A stretch of DNA of 64,000 nt from Ruminococcus sp. (GTDB lineage Bacteria > Bacillota > Clostridia > Oscillospirales > Ruminococcaceae): assembly GCA_029060755.1 (NCBI GenBank), contig JAIDTI010000083.1:1-64000 (forward strand). Direction: 5' to 3'. The position numbers were made by a program, and so were the translations under genes. The notes under the pieces were generated by a model that saw only the letters and a program-made list of their open reading frames with translations, had not been told where the DNA came from and ran no database searches. This document shows positions 25,452 through 33,826 of the stretch, piece after piece (position 1 is the first letter of the stretch; each line of letters begins with the position of its first letter).

Positions 25452-26585
25452 TTATTCAACACAGAAAAGCTTTTTGATAGCATCTTCATTGAGATTTGAA
25501 CCGATAACACAAAGTCTGCCGGTTGTTTCTACACTTCCGTGACGTACATCAGGCATATCGGGAATGTAGTCAAAATGAATCCATTGACCGTCCTCACCTG
25601 CAACAATTCCCTTTGCTCTAAGAACTACACCGAATTTTTCTTCATCAGCAAGTGCTTCAAGTGCAGAAGTGATAGCCTCAACTGTATAAGGACGTGGAGT
25701 TTCTGTTCCCCAGCTTGTAAATATATCATCTGCATGGTGGTGATGATGTCCGTGTTCATGGTCGTGATGACAGCAATGCTCATGTTCGTCGTCCTCGTCG
25801 TCGTGATGATGATGACAGCAATGCTCATGTTCGTCGTCCTCGTCGTCGTGATGATGATGACAGCAATGCTCATGTTCGTCGTCCTCGTCGTCATGGTGAT
25901 GATGGCAGCAATGCTCGTGTTCGCCGTCCTCTTCGTCGTGGTGGTGATGATGTTCATATTCAAGCATTTCATGCAGTTCAGCATCAAGAGTATTTTTCTG
26001 TGTCATTGCATTAACAATCTGCTCACCTGTAAGCTGTTCCCATTCAGTAGTAACAATAGGTGCAGACTCATTGAATTTGCGGACAAGTTCAACTGCTTCA
26101 CTAAGTTTCTGTTGAGAAAGTCCAGATGTGTGGCTTAAGATAATACAGCTTGCATAAGTAATCTGATTATCAAAAAATTCTCCGAAGTTCTTCTGATACA
26201 TCTTGCATTTTTTAGCGTCAACAACAGTTGTAAAGCCGTCAAGTTCAACATCATGAGCATCAATATTCTTTACAGCATTGATAACATCACTGAGTTTGCC
26301 GACTCCTGATGGCTCAATCAAAATACGGTCGGGCTTGTATTCATCAAGTACCTTGACAAGAGCTTTTCCGAAGTCACCAACAAGACTACAGCATATACAA
26401 CCTGAGTTCATTTCTGTTATTTCAATACCTGCATCTTTGAGAAATCCGCCGTCAATGCCAATCTGACCAAACTCATTTTCAATAAGGACAAGTTTTTCAC
26501 CCTTATATCCCTCTTTTATGAGCTTTTTAATAAGAGTGGTTTTTCCTGCACCAAGAAATCCTGAAAATATTGTAATTTTTGTCAT
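25452..26585 (-). CDS. CobW/ZNG1-type metallochaperone GTPase with His-rich insert
   Basis: G3E GTPases of this group deliver metals, commonly zinc, to client enzymes using GTP. The 377 residues contain a P-loop GFLGAGKTTL at 9-18, ENEFGQIGIDGG near 37, the metal motif CICC near 64, and EPSGVG near 92. An expanded region at about 212-290 is made of His-rich, Asp/Glu-rich repeats (HHHHDDEDDEHEHCC units), a likely metal store. The CobW C-terminal domain follows. It has its own promoter (26624-26652) and is followed by a second GTPase gene. Zinc is the likeliest metal; nickel or cobalt is possible. Confidence 0.9.
   Translation of the reverse strand: MTKITIFSGFLGAGKTTLIKKLIKEGYKGEKLVLIENEFGQIGIDGGFLKDAGIEITEMNSGCICCSLVGDFGKALVKVLDEYKPDRILIEPSGVGKLSDVINAVKNIDAHDVELDGFTTVVDAKKCKMYQKNFGEFFDNQITYASCIILSHTSGLSQQKLSEAVELVRKFNESAPIVTTEWEQLTGEQIVNAMTQKNTLDAELHEMLEYEHHHHHDEEDGEHEHCCHHHHDDEDDEHEHCCHHHHDDEDDEHEHCCHHHHDDEDDEHEHCCHHDHEHGHHHHHADDIFTSWGTETPRPYTVEAITSALEALADEEKFGVVLRAKGIVAGEDGQWIHFDYIPDMPDVRHGSVETTGRLCVIGSNLNEDAIKKLFCVE
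25771..25950 (-). repeat. Four 45-bp tandem repeats encoding a His-rich metal-binding region
   Basis: Units begin at 25771, 25816, 25861 and 25906, exactly 45 bp apart. The first two are almost identical and the fourth is the most diverged. Each encodes 15 residues rich in His, Asp and Glu with a Cys pair, in frame with the CobW gene, so unit gain or loss changes protein length without a frameshift. Confidence 0.93.
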
Positions 26586-26623
26586 AATAAAAACACTTCT
26601 TTCAATAAAAAATCTTAAATTAT

Positions 26624-26652
26624 ATTATACCACTTTTCAGGAATAAATGCAA
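26624..26652 (-). promoter_or_regulatory. Sigma-A promoter of the CobW operon
   Basis: On the minus strand TTGCAT (26652-26647) and TATAAT (26629-26624) are 17 bp apart, about 39 bases upstream of the start at 26585. I could not identify a Zur-type operator. Confidence 0.75.
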
Positions 26653-26675
26653 TAGTTTTCACAAAAATTTCAGGA

Positions 26676-26704
26676 TTGACAAATATATATATATGGTGTA
26701 TAAT
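26676..26704 (+). promoter_or_regulatory. Consensus sigma-A promoter of the DUF1292 gene
   Basis: TTGACA (26676-26681) and TATAAT (26699-26704) are perfect consensus boxes with a 17-bp spacer of alternating AT. An AAGGAGG site and the start at 26739 follow. Confidence 0.88.
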
Positions 26705-26738
26705 ATAAATATATATATTATTTAAGGAGGCATAATCC

Positions 26739-27041
26739 ATGAGTGAATTTAATGATAACTTTGATGAATTTGATGAGGAACAGGGAAATTATATAACTCT
26801 TACTGATGATGATGGCAATGAATTTTCACTTGAATTTATTGACCTGATAGAGCATAAGGAAAAAGAATATGCTGTTTTTCTGCCGATTGATGAGGATTCA
26901 GAAGAAGTTGTAATACTTGAAGTCGCAGAATCTGATGATGATGAAATTCAAGAATATCGTTCTGTTGAGGACGAAAATATACTTAATGAAGTTTTTGAGC
27001 TTTTCAAGAAAAGATTCAAGGACGAGTTCAATTTTGAATAA
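26739..27041 (+). CDS. DUF1292 family acidic protein
   Basis: A 100-residue, very acidic protein of the DUF1292 (YrzB-like) family found across Firmicutes: ITLTDDDGNEFSLEFID near residue 18, EYAVFLP near 45, and a C-terminal IxNEVFELFKKRF helix. Function unknown. It is monocistronic here, with a perfect promoter and a terminator, implying strong constitutive expression. Confidence 0.88.
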   Translation: MSEFNDNFDEFDEEQGNYITLTDDDGNEFSLEFIDLIEHKEKEYAVFLPIDEDSEEVVILEVAESDDDEIQEYRSVEDENILNEVFELFKKRFKDEFNFE

Positions 27042-27046
27042 CAACA

Positions 27047-27077
27047 AAAAGCCATTCTGTAAAAGAGTGGCTTTTTT
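27047..27077. terminator. Bidirectional terminator between convergent genes
   Basis: AGCCATTCT and AGAGTGGCT (one G-U pair) form a 9-bp stem with loop GTAAA, followed by a T run and preceded by A5, serving the DUF1292 gene and the minus-strand lipoprotein ending at 27088. Confidence 0.88.
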
Positions 27078-27087
27078 GTTTTATTAT

Positions 27088-28317
27088 TTAATTTTCAAGA
27101 GTGAGTTTGAAAGGCTGATAACGTCTGTATGCCTGGCTGTTCTTTTCAACTGAAAGCTGACTTGATTTCTGGTCAAGGAACTCAACAAATGTATCATAGT
27201 ATCTCATTGAACGAAGACTGCCTATGTAATCTTCTGTCCAGTAGTCATCTTCTGTCATGCGCTCTCTGAGGTCGCCTCTCATTATAACATATATTGTATT
27301 TTCGTCATAATCGTAAACTTTTGCTTCACCAAGCGGGAGGTCGTTGAATACAAATTCATTGAAAAGACGTGTACTTTTTTCAGCATCAGTTTCGTCAACA
27401 GCTTCTGTAGTTGTATCATTTGCAGAATCATCAGAAGATGTTGTAGTGGTGTTTTTCTGAATAAGTCTTTCATTTGCGTATGGGTCAGTAGTTGTTGTGG
27501 TAGTTGTTTCGCTGGTATCTGTTGTAGTGGTTGTAGTGGTAGTGGTAGTTTCGTCCTCTGCTGTTGTAGTCAGTGATTCAAGATACTCATCATAATCATC
27601 TTGTACTGTGTCAAGTTCATGCATCTTATCAAGTTCAGCCCTTTTATTGTTTACCTGTTTAGCGTAACTTTCAGCTTTCTTGCGGAGTTGTCTTTCTTCG
27701 TCTTCGCTTACTTTTTCGCCCTCACTGTCAAGCAGACTGATTGAAACATATTTCACTCTTGCAAAGTTTTCGTCGAAATAGTCTTTGAGTTCATCTTCTG
27801 TACAGCCCTCTGAACCGTCAAAACCGTAGTAATAATCAAAAACCGCCTGTTCTTTATATGACATCTGAGCCATTTTCTCCATAGTATCAACGCTTACGCC
27901 GTTTTTGTCAAGTCGTGAGTCCTGATTATGATAATATTCAGCCATATTCTTGCATGAATCAAGGTCTTCTTGTGAAAGTTCACTGCCTATTGCATCAAAT
28001 TCCTTTATGATTGTAACATAGTCAACGCAATATTCCTGAGCTTTATTCTGAATCCAGTCTGTTGAATCAAGAGAATCAATCTGAGCATTTCTTACATCTT
28101 TAACTTCTACATCTGTATCATTTTGACTGCTGAGAAGTGAAACTGCCTCATTATATCCCTGCATGGTATAGTAAATGAAAAGACCTGCGGGAACATCATA
28201 ATCATCAATAGTCATTGCAACTGATGTGCCGTTGCCTATTGTAGGGGTACAGCCTGCCATAGCAGAAGCAAGTGCTATAGATACTGCTGTAACACCGATT
28301 TTTTTGAATTTTTTCAT
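27088..28317 (-). CDS. Foldase/SurA-like lipoprotein with Thr-rich insert
   Basis: A 409-residue lipoprotein with a signal peptide ending in MAGC (Cys 22). The helical N-terminal part and the segment CTEDELKDYFDENFARVKYVSISL near 180 resemble the chaperone domain of PrsA/SurA-type secretion foldases, but I see no parvulin rotamase motifs. A Thr-rich block of about 60 residues (about 250-310) interrupts the C-terminal region, like the Thr-rich linkers of secreted ruminococcal proteins. Expected on the outer face of the membrane. It has a good promoter at 28362-28390. Confidence 0.65.
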   Translation of the reverse strand: MKKFKKIGVTAVSIALASAMAGCTPTIGNGTSVAMTIDDYDVPAGLFIYYTMQGYNEAVSLLSSQNDTDVEVKDVRNAQIDSLDSTDWIQNKAQEYCVDYVTIIKEFDAIGSELSQEDLDSCKNMAEYYHNQDSRLDKNGVSVDTMEKMAQMSYKEQAVFDYYYGFDGSEGCTEDELKDYFDENFARVKYVSISLLDSEGEKVSEDEERQLRKKAESYAKQVNNKRAELDKMHELDTVQDDYDEYLESLTTTAEDETTTTTTTTTTDTSETTTTTTTDPYANERLIQKNTTTTSSDDSANDTTTEAVDETDAEKSTRLFNEFVFNDLPLGEAKVYDYDENTIYVIMRGDLRERMTEDDYWTEDYIGSLRSMRYYDTFVEFLDQKSSQLSVEKNSQAYRRYQPFKLTLEN

Positions 28318-28361
28318 TTTTTTATATCCTCCATATTGTAAAAAATATCATATACTTTTAT

Positions 28362-28390
28362 ATTATACATCATTTTTTCTGATTTGTCCA
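28362..28390 (-). promoter_or_regulatory. Sigma-A promoter of the foldase-like lipoprotein
   Basis: On the minus strand TGGACA (28390-28385) and TATAAT (28367-28362) are separated by 17 bp, about 45 bases upstream of the start at 28317. Confidence 0.78.
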
Positions 28391-28505
28391 TAGTAATTTG
28401 AAAATTTTTTTTGTTCTTTCACAATTTCGACAAATAATTTCATATTTCAGCTTGATTATATATTTTATTCTTTGTGATTTTTCGTTGTTTTTGCACAATT
28501 CTTTC

Positions 28506-28534
28506 TTGACAAAATATAACAGGCATGATATAAT
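28506..28534 (+). promoter_or_regulatory. Consensus sigma-A promoter of the aro operon
   Basis: TTGACA (28506-28511) and TATAAT (28529-28534), 17 bp apart, 36 bases upstream of aroB. No T-box or attenuator hairpin was seen in the short leader. Confidence 0.88.
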
Positions 28535-28569
28535 AAAATGTATACAACACTGAAAAGGCGGGATTAATT

Positions 28570-29613
28570 ATGAAAATTATTAATATAAGGACAAGCCGTC
28601 CATATAATGTACTTATAGAAAGAGGTTCACTCAGAAAAAGCGGTGAACTTATATCACAGGTTATACACTCAAAAAAAGCTGTTGTCATAACTGATGATAA
28701 AGTAAATTCATTTTATGCTGATACACTTGTTGAATCTTTGGAAAAAAGCGGAATATCTGCATCTGTTTTTGTTTTTCCTCATGGTGAACAGTCAAAAAGT
28801 TTAACAGTTCTTGGTCAGATTTATGATTTTCTTTGTGAGAAAAGAATTACAAGAAGTGATTTTATTATAGCACTTGGCGGAGGAGTTGTCGGCGATATTA
28901 CAGGATTTGCAGCTGCAACATACTTGCGTGGTATAGAGTTTGTACAGATTCCGACAACTTTACTTGCACAGGTTGATTCGTCTGTCGGCGGAAAAACTGC
29001 AATTGATATTGCAGGCGGAAAAAATCTCGTAGGCTCATTCAAACAGCCTGCACTTGTAATCTGCGACAGCGATACACTCCGCACACTTCCGCAGGAGGAA
29101 CTTTCATGCGGTATGGCAGAGGTTATCAAGTATGGTATGATTCGTGATGCAAAGCTGTTTGAAACTCTTGAAAAGCATGATATATCAAATATTAATGAAG
29201 TTATGGACTCTGTTGTATATACCTGCGTTGACATAAAGCGTGAAGTTGTTGAACATGACGAATTTGACAAAGGCGAACGTATGATTCTTAATTTCGGACA
29301 TACTCTCGGTCACGCAATTGAGGGCTGGCACAACTATACAGACTATACGCACGGAATGGGTGTTGCCGTCGGAATGTGTATCATCACAGAAAAATTGTGC
29401 AGTTCTGAATTGTCTGAACGTCTGAAAAAGTGTGTGGAATCGTATGGGCTTCCCGTATCTACAGAAGCACCGATGTCCGAACTTCTGCCATACTGTTCAA
29501 CTGATAAGAAATGTGATTCTGACAGAATAAACTATATAGTATGTGAAAAAATCGGACAGGCTCAGATAAAAAAAGTAACTGTTTCTGAATTTTCAGTTCT
29601 TATGGAGGGATAA
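28570..29613 (+). CDS. aroB: 3-dehydroquinate synthase
   Basis: Second step of the shikimate pathway: cyclises DAHP to 3-dehydroquinate with NAD+ and a divalent metal. The 347 residues include GEQSKSL near 76, ALGGGVVGDITGFAA near 98, the metal-site helix region MAEVIKYG near 183, and NFGHTLGHAIE near 238, all expected. Length is normal. aroA starts 3 bases after the stop, so aroB heads an aroB-aroA-aroC operon. Confidence 0.96.
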   Translation: MKIINIRTSRPYNVLIERGSLRKSGELISQVIHSKKAVVITDDKVNSFYADTLVESLEKSGISASVFVFPHGEQSKSLTVLGQIYDFLCEKRITRSDFIIALGGGVVGDITGFAAATYLRGIEFVQIPTTLLAQVDSSVGGKTAIDIAGGKNLVGSFKQPALVICDSDTLRTLPQEELSCGMAEVIKYGMIRDAKLFETLEKHDISNINEVMDSVVYTCVDIKREVVEHDEFDKGERMILNFGHTLGHAIEGWHNYTDYTHGMGVAVGMCIITEKLCSSELSERLKKCVESYGLPVSTEAPMSELLPYCSTDKKCDSDRINYIVCEKIGQAQIKKVTVSEFSVLMEG

Positions 29614-29616
29614 TCA

Positions 29617-30843
29617 ATGGATATTTTAATAAAACCCTCTGTACTCAAAGGCAGGGTTGATATTCCTGCATCAAAAAGCTGCGCCCATCGTGCATTAATA
29701 TGTGCATCTCTTGCAGGAGATTCTGAAATAAGTGGTATAAACTTTTCAAAAGATATTGATGCTACAATTCAGGCAATGAGTGCCTTAGGTTCTATGATTT
29801 ATACAAATCAGGATAGTGTAGATATTCCCGAAAAAATCAATCCACCTGAAAAAGCTGTAATCGACTGCAATGAAAGCGGTTCAACTCTGCGTTTTATCAT
29901 TCCGATTGCGGCGGCTCTTGGTGTTGAAACTGAATTTCACGGCAGGGGCAGACTTCCGCAGAGACCTATTGACATCTACATAAGAGAACTCGGTAAACAT
30001 GGTATAACATTTAACTATAATAATACCATGCCTTTCACCATTTCCGGCAAGCTTACAAGTGGTATCTATGAAATTGAGGGCAATATTTCCTCACAATTCA
30101 TAACAGGACTGCTTTTTGCACTTCCGCTTGTTGAGGGTGATTCTGAAATAGTTCTGACTTCACACCTTGAATCACGTCCGTATGTTGATATAACTATTGA
30201 TATTCTCAGACGTTTCGGAATTGAGATTGTCGAAACTGAAAACAGCTTTAAAATAAAAGGCGGTCAGAAATATATGCAGCATGATGAGCGTGTTGAGGGG
30301 GACTATTCGCAGGCGGCATTTTTCTATGTTGCAAATGCACTTGGCTCGCAAGTTGAAATAGGAAATCTCAATCCTGACAGTGTTCAGGGCGACAAGAAAA
30401 TAATTGAGCTGATTGATTCTGTTGTAAAAGACGGGCAAATTACAGGCTACAAAGCGGACTGCTCTGACATTCCCGACCTTGTGCCGATTCTGTCTGTACT
30501 TGGTGCATACGGAAATGAAACATCTGTTATATATAATGCTGAAAGATTGAGGATAAAAGAAAGCGACAGACTTACTGCTTGTGCTGATATGCTGAATAAT
30601 CTTGGTGGAGATGTAACAGTAACATCTGACGGACTTGAAATAAAGCCAGTTAAGGAACTTCATGGCGGTACAATAGAAAGTTTCAGCGACCATAGAATTG
30701 TTATGGCAGGTGCTGTAGCTGCCCTTTGCTGTAGCGGTGATGTTATTATAAAAGGAGCAGAAGCCGTAAATAAATCATACCCCGACTTTCTGAATGATTA
30801 CACTAAGCTTGGAGGTGTTGTAAATGTCATTGATTTGGAATAA
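29617..30843 (+). CDS. aroA: 3-phosphoshikimate 1-carboxyvinyltransferase (EPSP synthase)
   Basis: Joins shikimate 3-phosphate and phosphoenolpyruvate. The 408 residues contain the N-terminal SKSCAHRALICASLA segment near 19, NESGSTLRF near 89 (the class motif NxGTxxR is here NESGSTLR, a variant reminiscent of type II-like enzymes), RPIDIYIREL near 119, and RIKESDRL with GLEIKP near the end. It overlaps aroC by 20 bases. Assigned with high confidence; glyphosate-sensitivity class cannot be fixed by eye. Confidence 0.94.
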   Translation: MDILIKPSVLKGRVDIPASKSCAHRALICASLAGDSEISGINFSKDIDATIQAMSALGSMIYTNQDSVDIPEKINPPEKAVIDCNESGSTLRFIIPIAAALGVETEFHGRGRLPQRPIDIYIRELGKHGITFNYNNTMPFTISGKLTSGIYEIEGNISSQFITGLLFALPLVEGDSEIVLTSHLESRPYVDITIDILRRFGIEIVETENSFKIKGGQKYMQHDERVEGDYSQAAFFYVANALGSQVEIGNLNPDSVQGDKKIIELIDSVVKDGQITGYKADCSDIPDLVPILSVLGAYGNETSVIYNAERLRIKESDRLTACADMLNNLGGDVTVTSDGLEIKPVKELHGGTIESFSDHRIVMAGAVAALCCSGDVIIKGAEAVNKSYPDFLNDYTKLGGVVNVIDLE

Positions 30844-31864
30844 TAAAATTTCTGTTTCATATTTTGGCGAACCGCATGATTCTGTAATAGGTGTTACTAT
30901 AAATAATCTGCCATCAGGCGAATATATCAATGTTGACGAAATCAGTCGTTTTCTTGAAAGAATTTTGCCAAAATCAATGGGTATTAGGAAAAACAGAATT
31001 TCTTCTCCACGAATTATTTCAGGAATACACAAAGAATATACAACAGGTGCGCCCCTTTGTGCAATGATTCAGAATAACGAAATACAAGAGGAGCAGAAGC
31101 AGGATATTTCTCCGCAGATTCGTATCGGTCACGCCGATTATACTGGAACTGTACGCTATAAAGGGTTTAATGATGTAAAAAAGAGTGCAGTTTATTCGGA
31201 ACTTTTTGTAATTCCTCTTTGTTTTGCAGGAGCAGTATGCGCACAGATTCTTGAAAGGAGAGGAATATATACAGGAGGTCATATTTTACAGATACATAAC
31301 ATAAAGGATAATCCTTACGACCCTGTAAATATTTCAAGAGATGCTGTTTTAAGTATAAGATTCAAAGATTTTCCGGTAATAAACGACCGCAGGGGCTGGC
31401 TTATGCTTGAGGATATTTCAAAGGCTGGTGAAGCAGACGAAACATTAGGCGGTATTATAGAATGTGCATCAGTGAATGTTCCGTGCGGAGTAGGCTCGCC
31501 TGTTTTTGACGGTCTGAAAAACAATATTGCACAACTTGTTTTTGGTGTTCCTGAAATCAGCGGTCTTGAATTTGGATCAGGCTTTTCCGCTTCAAATATG
31601 ATTGGAAGTCAGAATACCGACAGATTTTATATAAATGAAAAGGGATATACACTTACAAAAACAAACAATCATGGCGGAATTATAGGAGGTATATCGTCAG
31701 GTATGCCTATTACGCTTAAAGTTTCATTCTGTCCGTCAGATAAAGATGCAAAAGGCATTTTCAGTACCTGTTTTGTGCCATCTGCTGTACCTTGTGTTGA
31801 ATCCGCTGTAAATATTGCATTGCTTTCAAATATGATTGATTATCCAAATTTTTGTTTAAGGTGA
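30824..31864 (+). CDS. aroC: Chorismate synthase
   Basis: Final shikimate step: anti-1,4-elimination of phosphate from EPSP, needing reduced FMN. The 346 residues are slightly short of the usual 360-390 but have the N-terminal SYFGEPHDSVIGVTINNLPSG region, RIGHADYTGTVRYKGFNDV (arginine/histidine segment) near 103, GCPVFDG-like GSPVFDGLKN near 224, and GSG-N-NHGGIIGGISSG near 280. ATG 30824 lies inside the aroA end with a GGAGGTG site, so it is translationally coupled. Confidence 0.93.
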   Translation: MSLIWNNKISVSYFGEPHDSVIGVTINNLPSGEYINVDEISRFLERILPKSMGIRKNRISSPRIISGIHKEYTTGAPLCAMIQNNEIQEEQKQDISPQIRIGHADYTGTVRYKGFNDVKKSAVYSELFVIPLCFAGAVCAQILERRGIYTGGHILQIHNIKDNPYDPVNISRDAVLSIRFKDFPVINDRRGWLMLEDISKAGEADETLGGIIECASVNVPCGVGSPVFDGLKNNIAQLVFGVPEISGLEFGSGFSASNMIGSQNTDRFYINEKGYTLTKTNNHGGIIGGISSGMPITLKVSFCPSDKDAKGIFSTCFVPSAVPCVESAVNIALLSNMIDYPNFCLR

Positions 31865-31869
31865 GAATT

Positions 31870-32463
31870 ATGCAGGACGAAAATATTTTTAAAATGTCCG
31901 AAATGGCAGATACACAGATAAAGGATATTCCTACACTCAATATTCTTTTATGCTATCTTCTGTATAAGATTGATATTCCTGTAGAAGTAGAAGATATGTA
32001 CGAAATTGCAGTCGGAACAGGTCTTGTAAACTACTTCTATTATCAGGATTCAATTGATTATCTGCTTAAAAACGGTCTTATCAAATCAGAAAACGACAAA
32101 GAGGGGAAAACTTTCTATACGCTTCTGCCAAAAGGAACAGCGTGTGCAAAGGAGCTGAAAAATTACGCCCCTAAATCATACCGTGACAAGCTTGTACTTA
32201 TTGCATTGCGGTATTTTGCAAGAATCAAATCGGAAAAAGATATAATTATAAGATATATTGAGCTTGAAAGAGGCTGTTATATCCACATAAGATGCCCCGA
32301 TAACAGATGCGACCTTATGGATTTGAAACTCTTTGCACCAGATATAAGACAGGCAAAAATAATCGGCGAAAAAATCATGATGAATCCCGCAGGATTTTAT
32401 GGTAAAATAATTCATCTTGCACTCTCCAATGAGGAAATTACCTATGACCTTACAGACAACTGA
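31870..32463 (+). CDS. DUF4364 family protein, winged-helix-like
   Basis: A 197-residue cytoplasmic protein of the Clostridia-specific DUF4364 family. The first 90 residues look like a winged helix (TLNILLCYLLYKIDIPVEVEDM, then YYQDSIDYLLKNGLI and a KTFYTLLPKG wing), suggesting DNA or protein binding. I start it at ATG 31870, six bases after AAGGTGA, rather than at 31852 inside aroC. Its expression would follow the aro operon. Function unknown. Confidence 0.82.
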   Translation: MQDENIFKMSEMADTQIKDIPTLNILLCYLLYKIDIPVEVEDMYEIAVGTGLVNYFYYQDSIDYLLKNGLIKSENDKEGKTFYTLLPKGTACAKELKNYAPKSYRDKLVLIALRYFARIKSEKDIIIRYIELERGCYIHIRCPDNRCDLMDLKLFAPDIRQAKIIGEKIMMNPAGFYGKIIHLALSNEEITYDLTDN

Positions 32464-32593
32464 CATTATTGTTATATTTATTTCCGTGTGCATTTTTATT
32501 GTTGTATCTCTGATATGCGGAATATTTACATATAAGATAAAAATCAGACAAATCCGGCAAAATAACGAAAAAAATAAGGATAACAGAACATGA
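32444..32593 (+). CDS. 49-residue single-span membrane peptide
   Basis: ATG 32444 lies inside the end of the DUF4364 gene, with a GAGGAA ribosome site (32431-32436) and a 7-base spacer. The frame encodes one hydrophobic helix (residues 8-29) followed by a basic tail rich in Lys, Arg and Asn, and its stop overlaps the next start codon (ATGA). The site, the overlap at both ends and the membrane-plus-basic-tail pattern support a real gene. Function unknown. Confidence 0.62.
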   Translation: MTLQTTDIIVIFISVCIFIVVSLICGIFTYKIKIRQIRQNNEKNKDNRT

Positions 32594-32934
32594 ATATTGA
32601 TTATGTTGAAATGTTTAAAAGAAGTTCAAGAATTACTTCAGATATAAATTTATTTGAAAATTCAGTTTTTACAGGATTTGTAAAACCCGAAGTTATTTAT
32701 GATTTATCTGATGAGTATTACAAAACAGCTGTTGAAAAATCAAGGTTTATTTCATGGGATTATATTATTCTTTATGCTGTTTATGAATATGAAGAAAATC
32801 ATCAGAATATTATTTCCGCTAATTTTCTGACACTTGAAATTCCATATGGAATATATACAGGTACAATAAAAAAACTGCAAAAAATATATCGTTTTTTCTT
32901 TGTCAGAGGTAAAAAGGAGTGCTACTATGAATAG
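32590..32934 (+). CDS. Hypothetical protein, 114 residues
   Basis: A tyrosine- and phenylalanine-rich cytoplasmic protein without a membrane helix or recognised motif. Its start overlaps the stop of the preceding small membrane peptide by four bases and its end overlaps the start of the dockerin protein, so it is embedded in the same transcript. I do not recognise it. Confidence 0.55.
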   Translation: MNIDYVEMFKRSSRITSDINLFENSVFTGFVKPEVIYDLSDEYYKTAVEKSRFISWDYIILYAVYEYEENHQNIISANFLTLEIPYGIYTGTIKKLQKIYRFFFVRGKKECYYE

Positions 32935-33760
32935 AAAGTTTATTGCTTGTATTTTGGCAGGTGCTGTTATTCTATCATCTGTTTCATTTACCGCATCAGC
33001 AGATGAAAATAATCATACTGTAACATTTATAGATTTCAACGGCTCTGTTATAAAAACTGTTACTGTTCCTCACGGCTCAGAACTTGATTTAAGTATAATT
33101 GATACAGATTCCCTTAACAGTCATCTTGATATATATACTCAGATTGCCTTTAATTCATGGGGAAATCTGCCTGAATCGAATATAGTAACAGAGGATATTG
33201 CTGTGTATGCACTTTTCAGAAAAATGGTTATTTCATGTGATTCATCTCCGACAAAAACAGAGTATTTCAGCAATAAAGGCGATATACGGCTTGATGGATT
33301 GAGTATTACAATAACCGACTATGTTCAGACCCCAGAAAAAGACAAGAACGGTGCATTTATAGTAAAAGAGGAAGTTACAAATATCGAATCAAAATGTACA
33401 ACAAGTCCGTCGTCACTTGATGAAGCTTTTGCAGACGGTAAAAAATCCGCTGATATAAATGTATACCCCATAAGCAGTGACAAGGCTATACTTACATATA
33501 ATATAACTTATTTTGACAGTTTAGGAGACGTAAACAGCAATAACTTTGTTGAAGCTACAGACGCATCATCAATTCTTTATTGCTATTCCCATGCCTCTGT
33601 AGGAGATGATACAGTTTTTACAGAATATCAGAAGCAATGCGGTGACATTAACCGTGATGGCATTATAGATGCTTCTGATGCTTCTCAGGTTCTTTCTTAT
33701 TACAGTATGATTTCAACAAATCATGATGAATTTACATGGGAAGATTTTTTTAATCAATAA
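32927..33760 (+). CDS. Secreted dockerin-containing protein
   Basis: A 277-residue exported protein with a signal peptide cut after about residue 25 (SFTASADE), a small InlB-like repeat/unknown beta domain (VTFIDFNGSVIKTVTVPHG, then LPESNIVTEDIAVYALF), and a C-terminal type I-like dockerin: two calcium-loop repeats, GDVNSNNFVEATDAS near 204 and GDINRDGIIDASDAS near 241. It should attach to a cohesin-bearing scaffoldin. I start at ATG 32927, with AAGGAG upstream, not the earlier frame start. The function of the N-terminal domain is unknown; no catalytic motif was seen. Confidence 0.85.
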   Translation: MNRKFIACILAGAVILSSVSFTASADENNHTVTFIDFNGSVIKTVTVPHGSELDLSIIDTDSLNSHLDIYTQIAFNSWGNLPESNIVTEDIAVYALFRKMVISCDSSPTKTEYFSNKGDIRLDGLSITITDYVQTPEKDKNGAFIVKEEVTNIESKCTTSPSSLDEAFADGKKSADINVYPISSDKAILTYNITYFDSLGDVNSNNFVEATDASSILYCYSHASVGDDTVFTEYQKQCGDINRDGIIDASDASQVLSYYSMISTNHDEFTWEDFFNQ

Positions 33761-33772
33761 TTACGTTTACTT

Positions 33773-33802
33773 ATTGCAGAAATCTGCAATTGAGTATATA
33801 AT
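33773..33802 (+). promoter_or_regulatory. glyA promoter with overlapping palindrome
   Basis: TTGCAG (33774-33779) and TATAAT (33797-33802) are 17 bp apart. A perfect inverted repeat, ATTGCAGA-AA-TCTGCAAT (33773-33790), covers the -35 box, so a repressor could block it. It follows the dockerin gene stop by 12 bases and has no T tract, so a terminator role is less likely. Confidence 0.65.
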
Positions 33803-33826
33803 TAACTTTTAAGGAGTAGATTTAAA

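Noticed and set aside
25771-25950. CRISPR-like regular repeats
   Set aside because: Units are directly contiguous with no spacers, in frame, and encode a His-rich protein region.
25539-26138. 199-codon + strand frame with repeated hydrophobic MVVMMTAMLMFVVLV-like units
   Set aside because: It is the antisense of the His-rich repeats in the CobW gene; the hydrophobic repeats come from reading GTG/ATG antisense of His codons.
30172-30693. 173-codon minus-strand frame inside aroA
   Set aside because: Antisense shadow with Cys/Tyr/Phe-rich composition and no supporting start signals.
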